Positions 1 to 5,495 of a DNA stretch of 12,993 nucleotides are shown piece by piece. How positions within the stretch are numbered: the first letter of the stretch is position 1; each line of letters starts with the position of its first letter. The notes under the pieces were generated by a model. That model ran no database searches. It had not been told where the DNA came from and saw only the letters and a program-made list of their open reading frames with translations. The stretch is from a bacterium. Its GTDB lineage: Bacteria; Patescibacteriota; Minisyncoccia; Phycocordibacterales; UBA918. The stretch is from assembly GCA_027487145.1 (NCBI GenBank), contig JAIYEC010000008.1, positions 1 through 12,993 of the forward strand, given 5' to 3'. The translations under genes were made by a program, and so were the position numbers.

Positions 1-1
1 G

Positions 2-442
2 ATTAACGACGAGAAACTTTCTCTCACGGACTCAAAGTATCAATCCTCTGCTTCGCAAATACTCCACGAAGACGTCCATCTGCATGATGGAAAAGATCAT
101 GTGCTACATAGGCATGCTGATGGAATTACCTTCTCAGAATTTTTACAGTCACTAGGATACACTCTGACAAACGAATGTTTCACTAAAACCTCTGGTGAAG
201 TATTTTGTTCTACTGAAGAGAATGTCTTGTCTCTTTATAGTAATGGCAAAATAGTAGATTCAGTAACGTCATATGTTCCTCATGAGGAAGACCAAATATT
301 ACTCTATTACGGAAAGCGTGATAATCCCAGACTGTCAGAGTATCTCAAGAACATCACAGACGAATCCTGCATCTACTCAGGCACCTGTCCCGAGCGAGGA
401 ATTGCTCCTCCAGAGAGTTGCGGACTAACGTGTGAACTGTAG
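2..442 (+). CDS. C-terminal part of a His/Cys-containing conserved protein of unknown function (5' end outside window)
   Basis: The frame is open from the left edge to a TAG at 440-442, giving at least 146 residues. A GTG at 101 could be read as a start, but the frame continues upstream without a stop and the residues before it fit the protein, so I treat this as a 5'-truncated gene. Visible features are a His-rich stretch (HLHDGKDHVLHRHADGITF, about residues 27-45 of the visible part) followed by a hydrophobic FLQSLG segment, two isolated cysteines, and a tail of about 25 residues with four cysteines (CIYSGTC...CGLTC). The pattern recalls small exported proteins seen in Patescibacteria with HxHxDG-type segments, but I cannot assign a function. 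Metal or disulfide chemistry is conceivable from His and Cys only. It converges on the RnfD-like gene with 16 bp between stops and no obvious terminator. Confidence 0.75.
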   Translation: MNDEKLSLTDSKYQSSASQILHEDVHLHDGKDHVLHRHADGITFSEFLQSLGYTLTNECFTKTSGEVFCSTEENVLSLYSNGKIVDSVTSYVPHEEDQILLYYGKRDNPRLSEYLKNITDESCIYSGTCPERGIAPPESCGLTCEL

Positions 443-458
443 AAGTTGGAGCTTTAAT

Positions 459-1988
459 TTACGCACCAGGGAAGAAGTCTGTTTTGATGTGACTTCCGTT
501 AACACCAATTTCTTTGAGTAATCTCTCATACGCATTAACCATACCTGGCGGACCAGAGAGGTACCAAATTCTTTCCAGATAATCTGGAGTCCGCCGTTTA
601 ATCATATCTGCTGTTATGTATCCTTTTTCGTATGGCGCCACCACCTCTTCTTTGGCTACCACTGGTACATATGAAAATGTAAACGTTCGAGCAGCTTCGC
701 TCCAGATATCTTCATAGGCTAATTCGCTCACAGTATTTACACAGTAATACAAGGTTGTGTCATGAGGCTTACCACTATCGAGCATCCATTTGGTATGACT
801 TGAAAATGGAGTTACCCCAATCCCTCCGGCGATAAAGGCAAGTTTTGCGTTTGTGTCTTTTGGAAGTAGGAAGTCCCCGGCTAACTGACTCGCAATAACG
901 GGGTGTGCCACATCAAGAGTCTTAATCATTTCTTTGTAAGTACTCGCATTGTCAGTAATTTTCATTGCTACCCTAATTCGGTCTTCGGTTGGTGAGGAAG
1001 CGATTGTAAAGTACCGACGAATACCCTTACTATCTGGATTTAGGTGTGGCAACATCCACTCCAAGTACTGTCCAGATTTATATGAAAACCCTTGTGGTTT
1101 TTTGAACACAAACTCATACGTATCTTTGGCAATGAGGCGTTTTTCCTCAAGTGTCAAAAATAATTTTTGCCGTAATCGTGATGGAAGCATTACAGCATTT
1201 GCTACGACGAGCGCCAACTCTGGCGAAAACGAAATGAATCCTACAAACAATGACGTGTTTGAGAGAAACCCGACCAGCCCTCCATACAGAAACTGTGGAC
1301 CTTTCTCAGCTGGCATCGTAAACGGCTCAGTCAACATATAAAACGCCAAAAAGAGAGTCGGCCATGAGATAAAGAATGTTCTCAGAGCATCAGTTGCAGC
1401 AGTCCCGTACGAGACAGATTCTGCAAGGTATACAAGTAAACTGACACCAATCAGTCCAAGCACCGGTACCCACTTTCTCACTTTCATGACAACCAAGATC
1501 CCACACAAAAGAAGTGGAATAAACATAACCGGGTTAGCCACCCACCAACTAAACGAATAGACACCAGTCACACTTAAGGCTGCTGCTCCAAGCGCTGCCG
1601 GGTTGAGGAAGTGTTGTTTCTTATATGCGATTATATATTTTGAAGCAACTCCGATAGCAACAGCAGCCATAAGTGGCCACGTGTTAAAAATATTTTCTTC
1701 CGGAAGTGCCAAGAAGAAAAGAATTAATGCGGTAATAACCGCTGATTCATGATTAGCTGGGATCTTTAAGACAAAGGAGAAGATGACATTTACTAAAAGT
1801 GCAGTAAACAACGCGAGAGTGAGAGAAAATACTTGACTGAGGCCACTGTAAGGAATGAGTCCGATAAAGCCAAAAAAGATGGAGAGTCCAGCTAAGACTC
1901 CGAGCGTGCCTGAGACCATGCGGTACATACCAACGCTATCAACACGTGACTGGATAAGATGGAATGGTTTTGAAATAAAATTCAGCAT
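459..1988 (-). CDS. RnfD/NqrB-like membrane domain fused to an FAD/NAD(P)H ferredoxin-reductase-type domain
   Basis: This is a predicted membrane-bound NAD(P)H-oxidising flavoprotein of 509 residues. Residues about 25-270 hold roughly 9-10 hydrophobic segments with RnfD/NqrB signatures KQHFLNPAALG (124-134) and FYMLTEPFTMP (216-226). Residues about 275-509 form a ferredoxin-reductase-like module: FAD-binding RRYFTIASSP (324-333), nucleotide-binding AGGIGVTPF (387-395), YLSGPPGM (476-483) and the typical end KTDFFPGA. No clear SGAT flavinylation site is present in the membrane part; TAAT at 196-199 is only a loose echo. Start: an ATG at 2060 would add 24 residues but lies 6 bp from the divergent gene, leaving no room for promoters. 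The ATG at 1988 has a GATAAT box (2004-1999) 10 nt upstream, so I prefer it. It is divergent from FMN-binding proteins and apbE, suggesting it feeds electrons to them. The other Rnf/Nqr subunits are absent here. Confidence 0.88.
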   Translation of the reverse strand: MLNFISKPFHLIQSRVDSVGMYRMVSGTLGVLAGLSIFFGFIGLIPYSGLSQVFSLTLALFTALLVNVIFSFVLKIPANHESAVITALILFFLALPEENIFNTWPLMAAVAIGVASKYIIAYKKQHFLNPAALGAAALSVTGVYSFSWWVANPVMFIPLLLCGILVVMKVRKWVPVLGLIGVSLLVYLAESVSYGTAATDALRTFFISWPTLFLAFYMLTEPFTMPAEKGPQFLYGGLVGFLSNTSLFVGFISFSPELALVVANAVMLPSRLRQKLFLTLEEKRLIAKDTYEFVFKKPQGFSYKSGQYLEWMLPHLNPDSKGIRRYFTIASSPTEDRIRVAMKITDNASTYKEMIKTLDVAHPVIASQLAGDFLLPKDTNAKLAFIAGGIGVTPFSSHTKWMLDSGKPHDTTLYYCVNTVSELAYEDIWSEAARTFTFSYVPVVAKEEVVAPYEKGYITADMIKRRTPDYLERIWYLSGPPGMVNAYERLLKEIGVNGSHIKTDFFPGA

Positions 1989-1996
1989 GGATACGT

Positions 1997-2047
1997 ATAT
2001 TATCATTAGGCAATCACTATTTAAAATAGTACGTCGTATTCTATAAA
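1997..2047. promoter_or_regulatory. Divergent promoter region between the RnfD-like gene and the FMN-binding gene
   Basis: If the minus-strand gene starts at 1988, 78 bp separate the divergent starts. On the minus strand GATAAT (2004-1999) is 5/6 to the -10 consensus and lies 10 nt before the ATG. On the plus strand TATAAA (2042-2047) is 5/6 and lies 19 nt before the ATG at 2067. Near the midpoint sits a short palindrome, actattt-a-aaatagt (2016-2030), a possible shared operator. A 7-bp arm is common by chance in AT-rich DNA. Clear -35 boxes are not visible. Confidence 0.4.
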
Positions 2048-2066
2048 TAATTTCATACATTTTACC

Positions 2067-2666
2067 ATGCCATACATTATTGCAGTACTTGCTCTCATCA
2101 TCTTAGGAACTGGATATACCCTGTTTCAAAACTCAGGCTCTCCGTTATCTGAATCTTCTAACACTGAGACATCAATTACCATGACCGAAACTGGCTCATC
2201 AACTGATCCGCTAGTCACTACAACTACCCCTGATAAAACTGAATCTCCAACAAATACGGCAACTGAGCCGAAGCCGAATACGACACCGTCTCCCTCTAAT
2301 TCCAATAATCCAACAAACAGCCCAACTCCCGCTCCTGTTACTATAACCCCCACCCCAGCACCGGCTGACAGCAATACGTATACAAACGGTACTTACTCAG
2401 CTCGAAAATCATATCGAACTCCAGACGGCACGTATGAAATGAATGTAAGTGTAACTGTACAAAATGACAAAGTGACTGATAGCAGTCTTTCGTTTGATTC
2501 AAGAGGAGCAGGTAGTGGCTATTCAAAGCGATTTACCAGCGGCTATCAAAGTCAGGTGATTGGAAAGGATCTCGGAAGTATAAATCTCTCTCGCGTGAGT
2601 GGTGCATCACTGACCACCAATGCCTACAATAGCGCCCTGGCTGATATCAAGAGTCAAGCGTCATAG
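2067..2666 (+). CDS. Membrane-anchored FMN-binding domain protein with long Thr/Pro/Ser linker (ApbE target)
   Basis: This protein of 199 residues has three parts. An N-terminal hydrophobic anchor (about 3-19) comes first. A low-complexity linker rich in Thr, Pro, Ser and Asn (about 22-104) looks like a cell-surface spacer. A C-terminal FMN-binding domain follows (PF04205-like, about 105-199, beginning TYTNGTYSA). Near the C-terminus SRVSGAS (175-181) matches the flavinylation signal D-x-x-(s/t)-g-A-(S/T), with Ser-181 the predicted acceptor of phosphoester-linked FMN. The usual leading Asp is Ser here. It likely carries electrons on the outer face of the membrane, fed by the divergent RnfD-reductase fusion and matured by ApbE encoded two genes downstream. 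It is a paralogue of the next gene. There is no lipobox Cys, so it is anchored by the helix and not by lipidation. The ATG start has no Shine-Dalgarno sequence. Confidence 0.87.
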   Translation: MPYIIAVLALIILGTGYTLFQNSGSPLSESSNTETSITMTETGSSTDPLVTTTTPDKTESPTNTATEPKPNTTPSPSNSNNPTNSPTPAPVTITPTPAPADSNTYTNGTYSARKSYRTPDGTYEMNVSVTVQNDKVTDSSLSFDSRGAGSGYSKRFTSGYQSQVIGKDLGSINLSRVSGASLTTNAYNSALADIKSQAS

Positions 2667-2675
2667 AAAAACTGA

Positions 2676-2696
2676 AATGATATAATTAGTATCATT
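2676..2696 (+). promoter_or_regulatory. Extended -10 promoter inside a short inverted repeat upstream of the second FMN-binding gene
   Basis: TGaTATAAT (2678-2686) is a perfect extended -10 element. It is embedded in a 7-bp perfect inverted repeat, aatgata (2676-2682) and tatcatt (2690-2696). Transcription would start near 2693, about 16 nt before the ATG at 2709. No convincing -35 is present, as is usual for extended -10 promoters. The overlap of repeat and -10 could be an operator, though 7-bp arms are weak evidence. Confidence 0.55.
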
Positions 2697-2708
2697 AAGT
2701 AATTTCCT

Positions 2709-3167
2709 ATGTCATACATTATTGCAATTATCGCCATTGTTGTTATCGGAGTTGGGTTTACACTGTTTCAGTCAGGAGGAAGTTCTGAACCGACGTCAGC
2801 AACCACCCAAACAACCGAACTTATTACTCCTACTACCACAGAGACTCCTGTAGCAGAAACTGCGAGTACTGACTATAAAGACGGAACCTACGCAACCGAT
2901 GTAACCTATGTCACCCCTAAGCGAGATGAGTACGGAGTGAATGTATCACTGATACTAACTAGAGATATTGTGACTGACGTCAAAGTTACGTACAGTAAAG
3001 GTGGTGAAAAAGACCCTAACGCTGCTCGATTTCAAGCAGCCTATAAGGCACAAGTAATTGGAAAAGATATCGACACTCTTAACCTTTCCCGCGTTGGTGG
3101 CGCATCTCTTACCACAGCCGCCTTCAATAATGCGCTCGTAAACATTAAAGCTGACGCAAAATCATAA
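2709..3167 (+). CDS. Second membrane-anchored FMN-binding domain protein (paralogue, shorter linker)
   Basis: This 152-residue paralogue of the preceding protein has the same architecture. It has a near-identical N-terminal anchor (MSYIIAIIAIVVIGVGFTLFQ versus MPYIIAVLALIILGTGYTLFQ), a short Ser/Thr/Glu/Pro linker (about 22-53) and an FMN-binding domain (about 54-152). The candidate flavinylation site is SRVGGAS (127-133) with Ser-133 as acceptor. Here the residue before Gly-Ala is Gly instead of Ser/Thr, and again the leading Asp is Ser. The pair probably arose by tandem duplication. The main difference is linker length (about 80 versus 30 residues), so the two domains could reach different distances from the membrane or relay electrons between them. 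The stop is 2 bp before the apbE start, so the two genes are very probably co-transcribed. Confidence 0.87.
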   Translation: MSYIIAIIAIVVIGVGFTLFQSGGSSEPTSATTQTTELITPTTTETPVAETASTDYKDGTYATDVTYVTPKRDEYGVNVSLILTRDIVTDVKVTYSKGGEKDPNAARFQAAYKAQVIGKDIDTLNLSRVGGASLTTAAFNNALVNIKADAKS

Positions 3168-3169
3168 TC

Positions 3170-4051
3170 ATGTCGAAGACCTTCACCTTTGAAGCGATTG
3201 GCACTCACTGGTGGATTGAGATTTTTGATGACATATCAGATGAGAAGCTCGAGGCGACCAAAGGTCGACTCGAGCTTCTTTGTTCCAAATTTAATCAAGC
3301 CTACTCTCGGTTTCGTCCTGATTCATACATTTCGGTTTTAAATGAGAACCGTGTCCTTGAGAATCCACCAACAGAACTAGTACGTATTCTTACCTACGGA
3401 AAGCAGCTCTATCTAAGAAGCGAGACAACTTTCAATTTTCTCACGGGACACATCCTTGAAGCTCGTGGGTATGACGCGACATATTCTTTTATCCCTAAAG
3501 ACGAAGCGTCTCAGGAAATTTGTAATCCACTAACTGATCTCACCATTACCGAATATAAAATTAGTCTTGAGTGTGGCAAGGTTGATCTTGGTGGCTACGG
3601 TAAAGGCTGGCTCATAGATAAAATCAAAGACGATCTCCTCATCCATGATGTGTATCATTTTCTTATTAATGGTGGTGGTGACATGTATGCCACAAGCGAC
3701 CTCAATAATCAGGCTATAAGAATTTATCTTGAACATCCAACTGAAGCTGGAAAATATCTCCAAGAGACAACTATCAAAAACCAAGGCTTCGCTGCTTCTT
3801 CACCATTCAAACGAAATTGGAAACATCATAATAAAGAGTACACTCATATTGTCACAGACGGCGACACTCCCAAATTAGCGGTCTTTGTGAAAGCTAGTAC
3901 TGCAACCGAAGCAGATGCGTTCACTAAACCTTGCCTCCTTCTAGATCCGGATCGACTTTTGGCTATGGCAGACCAGGAAGGAGTTGCCTTCGCACGCTTT
4001 GACCCCCTCACCAATCAATTCTGGCACACACCCAACTTCATTACGTTATAA
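3170..4051 (+). CDS. apbE: FAD:protein FMN transferase (ApbE family)
   Basis: This 293-residue enzyme would transfer the FMN moiety of FAD onto Ser/Thr of target proteins, using Mg2+. ApbE signatures appear in order: FEAIGTHWWIEIF (7-19), NQAYSRFRPDSYISVLN (42-58), VDLGGYGKG (138-146, the GxAKG-type loop with Tyr for Ile), INGGGDM (166-172), HIVTDGDT (226-233, the place of the family's HIxDPxTG) and STATEADAFT (243-252, metal and substrate region). The adjacent genes encode two proteins with Ser-Gly-Ala-Ser-type acceptors, which makes the pairing persuasive. The N-terminus goes directly into the fold with no signal peptide, helix or lipobox, although classical ApbE proteins are exported lipoproteins; flavinylation may therefore be cytosolic. 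The gene starts 2 bp after the upstream stop without a Shine-Dalgarno sequence, consistent with coupling. It carries a strong internal hairpin near its 5' end. Confidence 0.88.
   Translation: MSKTFTFEAIGTHWWIEIFDDISDEKLEATKGRLELLCSKFNQAYSRFRPDSYISVLNENRVLENPPTELVRILTYGKQLYLRSETTFNFLTGHILEARGYDATYSFIPKDEASQEICNPLTDLTITEYKISLECGKVDLGGYGKGWLIDKIKDDLLIHDVYHFLINGGGDMYATSDLNNQAIRIYLEHPTEAGKYLQETTIKNQGFAASSPFKRNWKHHNKEYTHIVTDGDTPKLAVFVKASTATEADAFTKPCLLLDPDRLLAMADQEGVAFARFDPLTNQFWHTPNFITL
3243..3279. repeat. Long near-perfect inverted repeat inside the 5' part of apbE
   Basis: Arms agaagctcgag (3243-3253) and ctcgagcttct (3269-3279) pair perfectly for 11 bp. After one G/A mismatch a further 5 bp pair (cgacc and ggtcg) around an aaa loop, giving 16 paired positions in 37 nt. 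It spans codons about 25-37 of apbE. Confidence 0.8.
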
Positions 4052-4052
4052 T
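4047..4052 (+). promoter_or_regulatory. Consensus -10 box just upstream of the 26-codon ORF
   Basis: A perfect TATAAT overlaps the apbE stop codon (TAA, 4049-4051) and ends 7 nt before the ATG at 4060, the leaderless-type spacing seen at several other starts in this window. There is no clear -35. Confidence 0.4.
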
Positions 4053-4059
4053 TAATAGT

Positions 4060-4140
4060 ATGAAAATTATTTTGTTAGTAATCGGTGGAGCAATTCTACT
4101 CATGATGTACAATGCCCATCTCGGTGGCTCCCCCTTCTAG
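4060..4140 (+). CDS. Putative 26-residue membrane microprotein (possibly a truncated gene remnant)
   Basis: The reading frame ATG (4060) to TAG (4138-4140) encodes MKIILLVIGGAILLMMYNAH followed by six residues ending in Phe. The first 16 or so residues form a plausible single membrane helix after one Lys. A perfect TATAAT lies 7 nt upstream and apbE ends 8 bp before, so it could be expressed with or just after the flavinylation genes. Its stop codon lies in the terminal CTAG of the palindromic repeat at 4137-4260, so the ORF may have been cut short by insertion of that element. No family is recognised. It could also be a chance ORF; length alone cannot decide. Confidence 0.35.
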   Translation: MKIILLVIGGAILLMMYNAHLGGSPF

Positions 4141-4260
4141 AATCTCAAAGCGCTCCGAATACTTTGTTGCGCTTCGGTAAAACATCACTCATCGTACAGA
4201 AAGTACGCCTCGCGATATTTTCCTTGCACTCCTCGTCTTCGAATCGTTTAGAAATTCTAG
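4137..4260 (-). repeat. Copy B of a ~120-bp imperfect palindromic repeat (MITE/REP-like)
   Basis: The element is bounded by short inverted ends (ctagaatctc at 4137-4146 and gaaattctag at 4251-4260). It is symmetrical about a core cgtac-agaaa-gtacg (4193-4207). On the minus strand its core reads acgagg-gt-aagg-aaaatatcg-gag-cgtactt-tgtacg-tga, with a few variable positions, and closely matches the plus strand of copy A at 5373-5494. It fills most of the gap between the small ORF and truB. Minus-strand frames through it encode peptides ending KISRGVLSVR, similar to KISGDVLHVR from copy A; I consider these artefacts of the repeat. Confidence 0.75.
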
Positions 4261-4301
4261 ACACTCTTTCTTTTGTGGTAATTTCATCATAGTATGACCA
4301 T

Positions 4302-5108
4302 ATGCAAAAATACGTTGTATTAGAAAAAGCCGTCGGTGAAACGCCGCTTTCGTGTGCAGAAGCGTGGCGCGATACCCAGCCCGATATGCTTGGTATTCCC
4401 CTCTCATACGCTGGACGACTTGATCCAATGGCGTCTGGTAAACTGCTCGTTCTCATTGGAGATGAGTGTAAAAATCAAACTTCTTATCATGGACTTGATA
4501 AAGAATATGATTTCTCTGTCTTATTTGGAATTTTGTCAGATACCCAAGATGTCCTCGGGAGAATCACTCCGCAAGCTCAAGTACCAGAAATTACGGTAGA
4601 TTCTCTTAAAAAGATTGCTAAATCCCTCGTCGGAGAATTTACCTTTCAATACCCTCTCTTTTCTGCCAAGACCGTACAGGGTAAACCACTTCATATGTGG
4701 ACTCTAGAAGGCCGGTTAGATGAAATCGAGATTCCTACTCGTACCTCACATATCTATGAACTTGAACTGACTCAGGTTGAGACAAAACCACGCCAAGAAG
4801 TCGCCGCTATCGCTCTCCAAAAAATTAATACTATTCCAGAAGTTACCGACCCACGCAAGGCGCTCGGCGCAGATTTCCGTCGTACGGATGTACGAGCCGA
4901 CTGGCAAGATGTTGCGACTAACTTCTCCCTTCCAGGTGAATACACCATCGCCCACTTCCGTTGCGTAGCTTCTTCGGGTGCCTATATGCGGACGCTAGCG
5001 ACCGTTATTGCAGAGAAACTAGGTACTACTGGGCTGGCTTATCACATCCACCGAACCAAAATCGGTCGTTTTTCTCAAGAAACCCATAACTGGGACCTCC
5101 TATACTGA
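4302..5108 (+). CDS. truB: tRNA pseudouridine(55) synthase TruB
   Basis: This 268-residue enzyme would isomerise U55 to pseudouridine in the T-loop of tRNAs. Visible TruB motifs are YAGRLDPMASGKL (36-48) with catalytic Asp-41; KEYDFSVLFGILSDTQDVLG (67-86); QYPLFSAKTVQGKPLH (116-131), the QxPPxySAxKxxGxxxY-type segment in which the second Pro is Leu and the terminal Tyr is His; and the C-terminal pair SSGAYMRTLA (224-233) and RTKIGRF (251-257). Length is close to short TruB proteins, with no large PUA extension. The ATG at 4302 follows a weak TAGTAT box (4290-4295) by 6 nt and has no Shine-Dalgarno sequence. It stops with TGA (5106-5108), showing that UGA is a stop here. The following rpmG has its own promoter, so the two need not be co-transcribed. 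Confidence 0.9.
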   Translation: MQKYVVLEKAVGETPLSCAEAWRDTQPDMLGIPLSYAGRLDPMASGKLLVLIGDECKNQTSYHGLDKEYDFSVLFGILSDTQDVLGRITPQAQVPEITVDSLKKIAKSLVGEFTFQYPLFSAKTVQGKPLHMWTLEGRLDEIEIPTRTSHIYELELTQVETKPRQEVAAIALQKINTIPEVTDPRKALGADFRRTDVRADWQDVATNFSLPGEYTIAHFRCVASSGAYMRTLATVIAEKLGTTGLAYHIHRTKIGRFSQETHNWDLLY

Positions 5109-5110
5109 GA

Positions 5111-5139
5111 TTGACCTAAAAGGCCACTTCTGGTACAAT
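5111..5139 (+). promoter_or_regulatory. Strong sigma-70-type promoter of rpmG
   Basis: TTGACC (5111-5116) is 17 bp from TACAAT (5134-5139), and TGG directly before the -10 gives an extended -10. The element ends 9 nt before the rpmG ATG at 5149, predicting a leader of only a few nucleotides. It begins 2 bp after the truB stop. Confidence 0.8.
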
Positions 5140-5148
5140 CGCCGCACT

Positions 5149-5328
5149 ATGTCACAGGAATTACTAATCAAGATGGTCTCACAAGGCGACAAGAATGGCG
5201 TCGGAAAAGGTCATACCTACTACACTCGTTTCAATAACAAGAACAAGAAGAATCCAAGTCAGAAGTACGAAGCAAAGAAGTTCAACCCGATCGCAAAGAC
5301 CCACACTGTCTACAAGCAAAAGAAATAA
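5149..5328 (+). CDS. rpmG: Large ribosomal subunit protein bL33
   Basis: This 59-residue basic protein of the 50S subunit starts MSQELLIKMVSQGDKNGVGK. It shows the bL33 pattern of a beta-hairpin with HTYYTRFNNKNKKNPSQKYE (22-41), followed by KKFNPIAKTHTVYKQKK (43-59), which matches the family's K-(Y/F)-(D/N)-P-x-(A/V)-(R/K)-(K/T)-H end. The usual Cys zinc pairs are absent, so this is the zinc-independent (C-minus) type. It is a monocistronic unit: the promoter ends 9 nt upstream and a strong terminator begins 1 nt after the TAA. The ATG at 5149 is the only sensible start and lies at the position expected for a nearly leaderless mRNA. Confidence 0.9.
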   Translation: MSQELLIKMVSQGDKNGVGKGHTYYTRFNNKNKKNPSQKYEAKKFNPIAKTHTVYKQKK

Positions 5329-5329
5329 T

Positions 5330-5362
5330 AAAAAGCGCCGCCCCCAAGGGGCGGCGCTTTTT
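5330..5362 (+). terminator. Rho-independent terminator of rpmG
   Basis: The GC-rich stem gcgccgcccc/ggggcggcgc, with a 3-nt caa loop, is extended by AAAAA and TTTTT flanks that also pair, giving 15 bp (5330-5344 with 5348-5362). The T5 run is on the plus strand. The A/T flanks make it potentially bidirectional. Confidence 0.9.
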
Positions 5363-5372
5363 AAATCACCTA

Positions 5373-5494
5373 AGCCGGTTTCAAAATTTTTAGATACGAG
5401 GCGTCAAGGCAAAATATCGGGAGACGTACTTCATGTACGGTGACTGTTATTTTGATGTAGACAACAAAATAGCTAGAGATTTTGGACAGGCGCA
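5373..5494 (+). repeat. Copy A of the ~120-bp imperfect palindromic repeat (MITE/REP-like)
   Basis: The region between the rpmG terminator and the 3' end of the aldolase gene holds an imperfect palindrome centred on cgtac-ttcat-gtacg (5425-5439). The outer arms gccggtttcaaaat (from 5374) and the reverse complement of attttggacaggc (to 5492) also match each other with a few differences. The core (about 5395-5455) aligns with the minus strand of copy B at 4137-4260 over about 60 bp with roughly three quarters identity by eye. No gene is visible here, and no T-run marks it as an ordinary terminator. Confidence 0.75.
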
Positions 5495-5495
5495 A

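Noticed and set aside
1989..2060. A 24-residue N-terminal extension of the RnfD-like protein starting at the ATG at 2060
   Set aside because: It would leave only 6 bp between divergent start codons and no room for promoters. The ATG at 1988 has a -10 box at suitable distance and begins a typical lead into the first membrane helix.
2126..2374. Minus-strand Val/Gly-rich open frame opposite the first FMN-binding gene
   Set aside because: It is the complement of the Thr/Pro/Ser linker codons. The low-complexity composition explains the absence of stops.
459..4051. A complete Rnf or Na+-NQR complex
   Set aside because: Only one membrane subunit type and the flavinylated domains are present; RnfA/E/C/B or NqrA/D/E/F-type genes are not seen in the window.
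4145..4456. Minus-strand open frames of about 80-100 codons across the start of truB, and a plus-strand frame at 5195-5443
   Set aside because: They are antisense or out of frame to truB and rpmG for much of their length, and the rest runs through the palindromic repeats. The similar peptide tails are explained by the shared repeat DNA.
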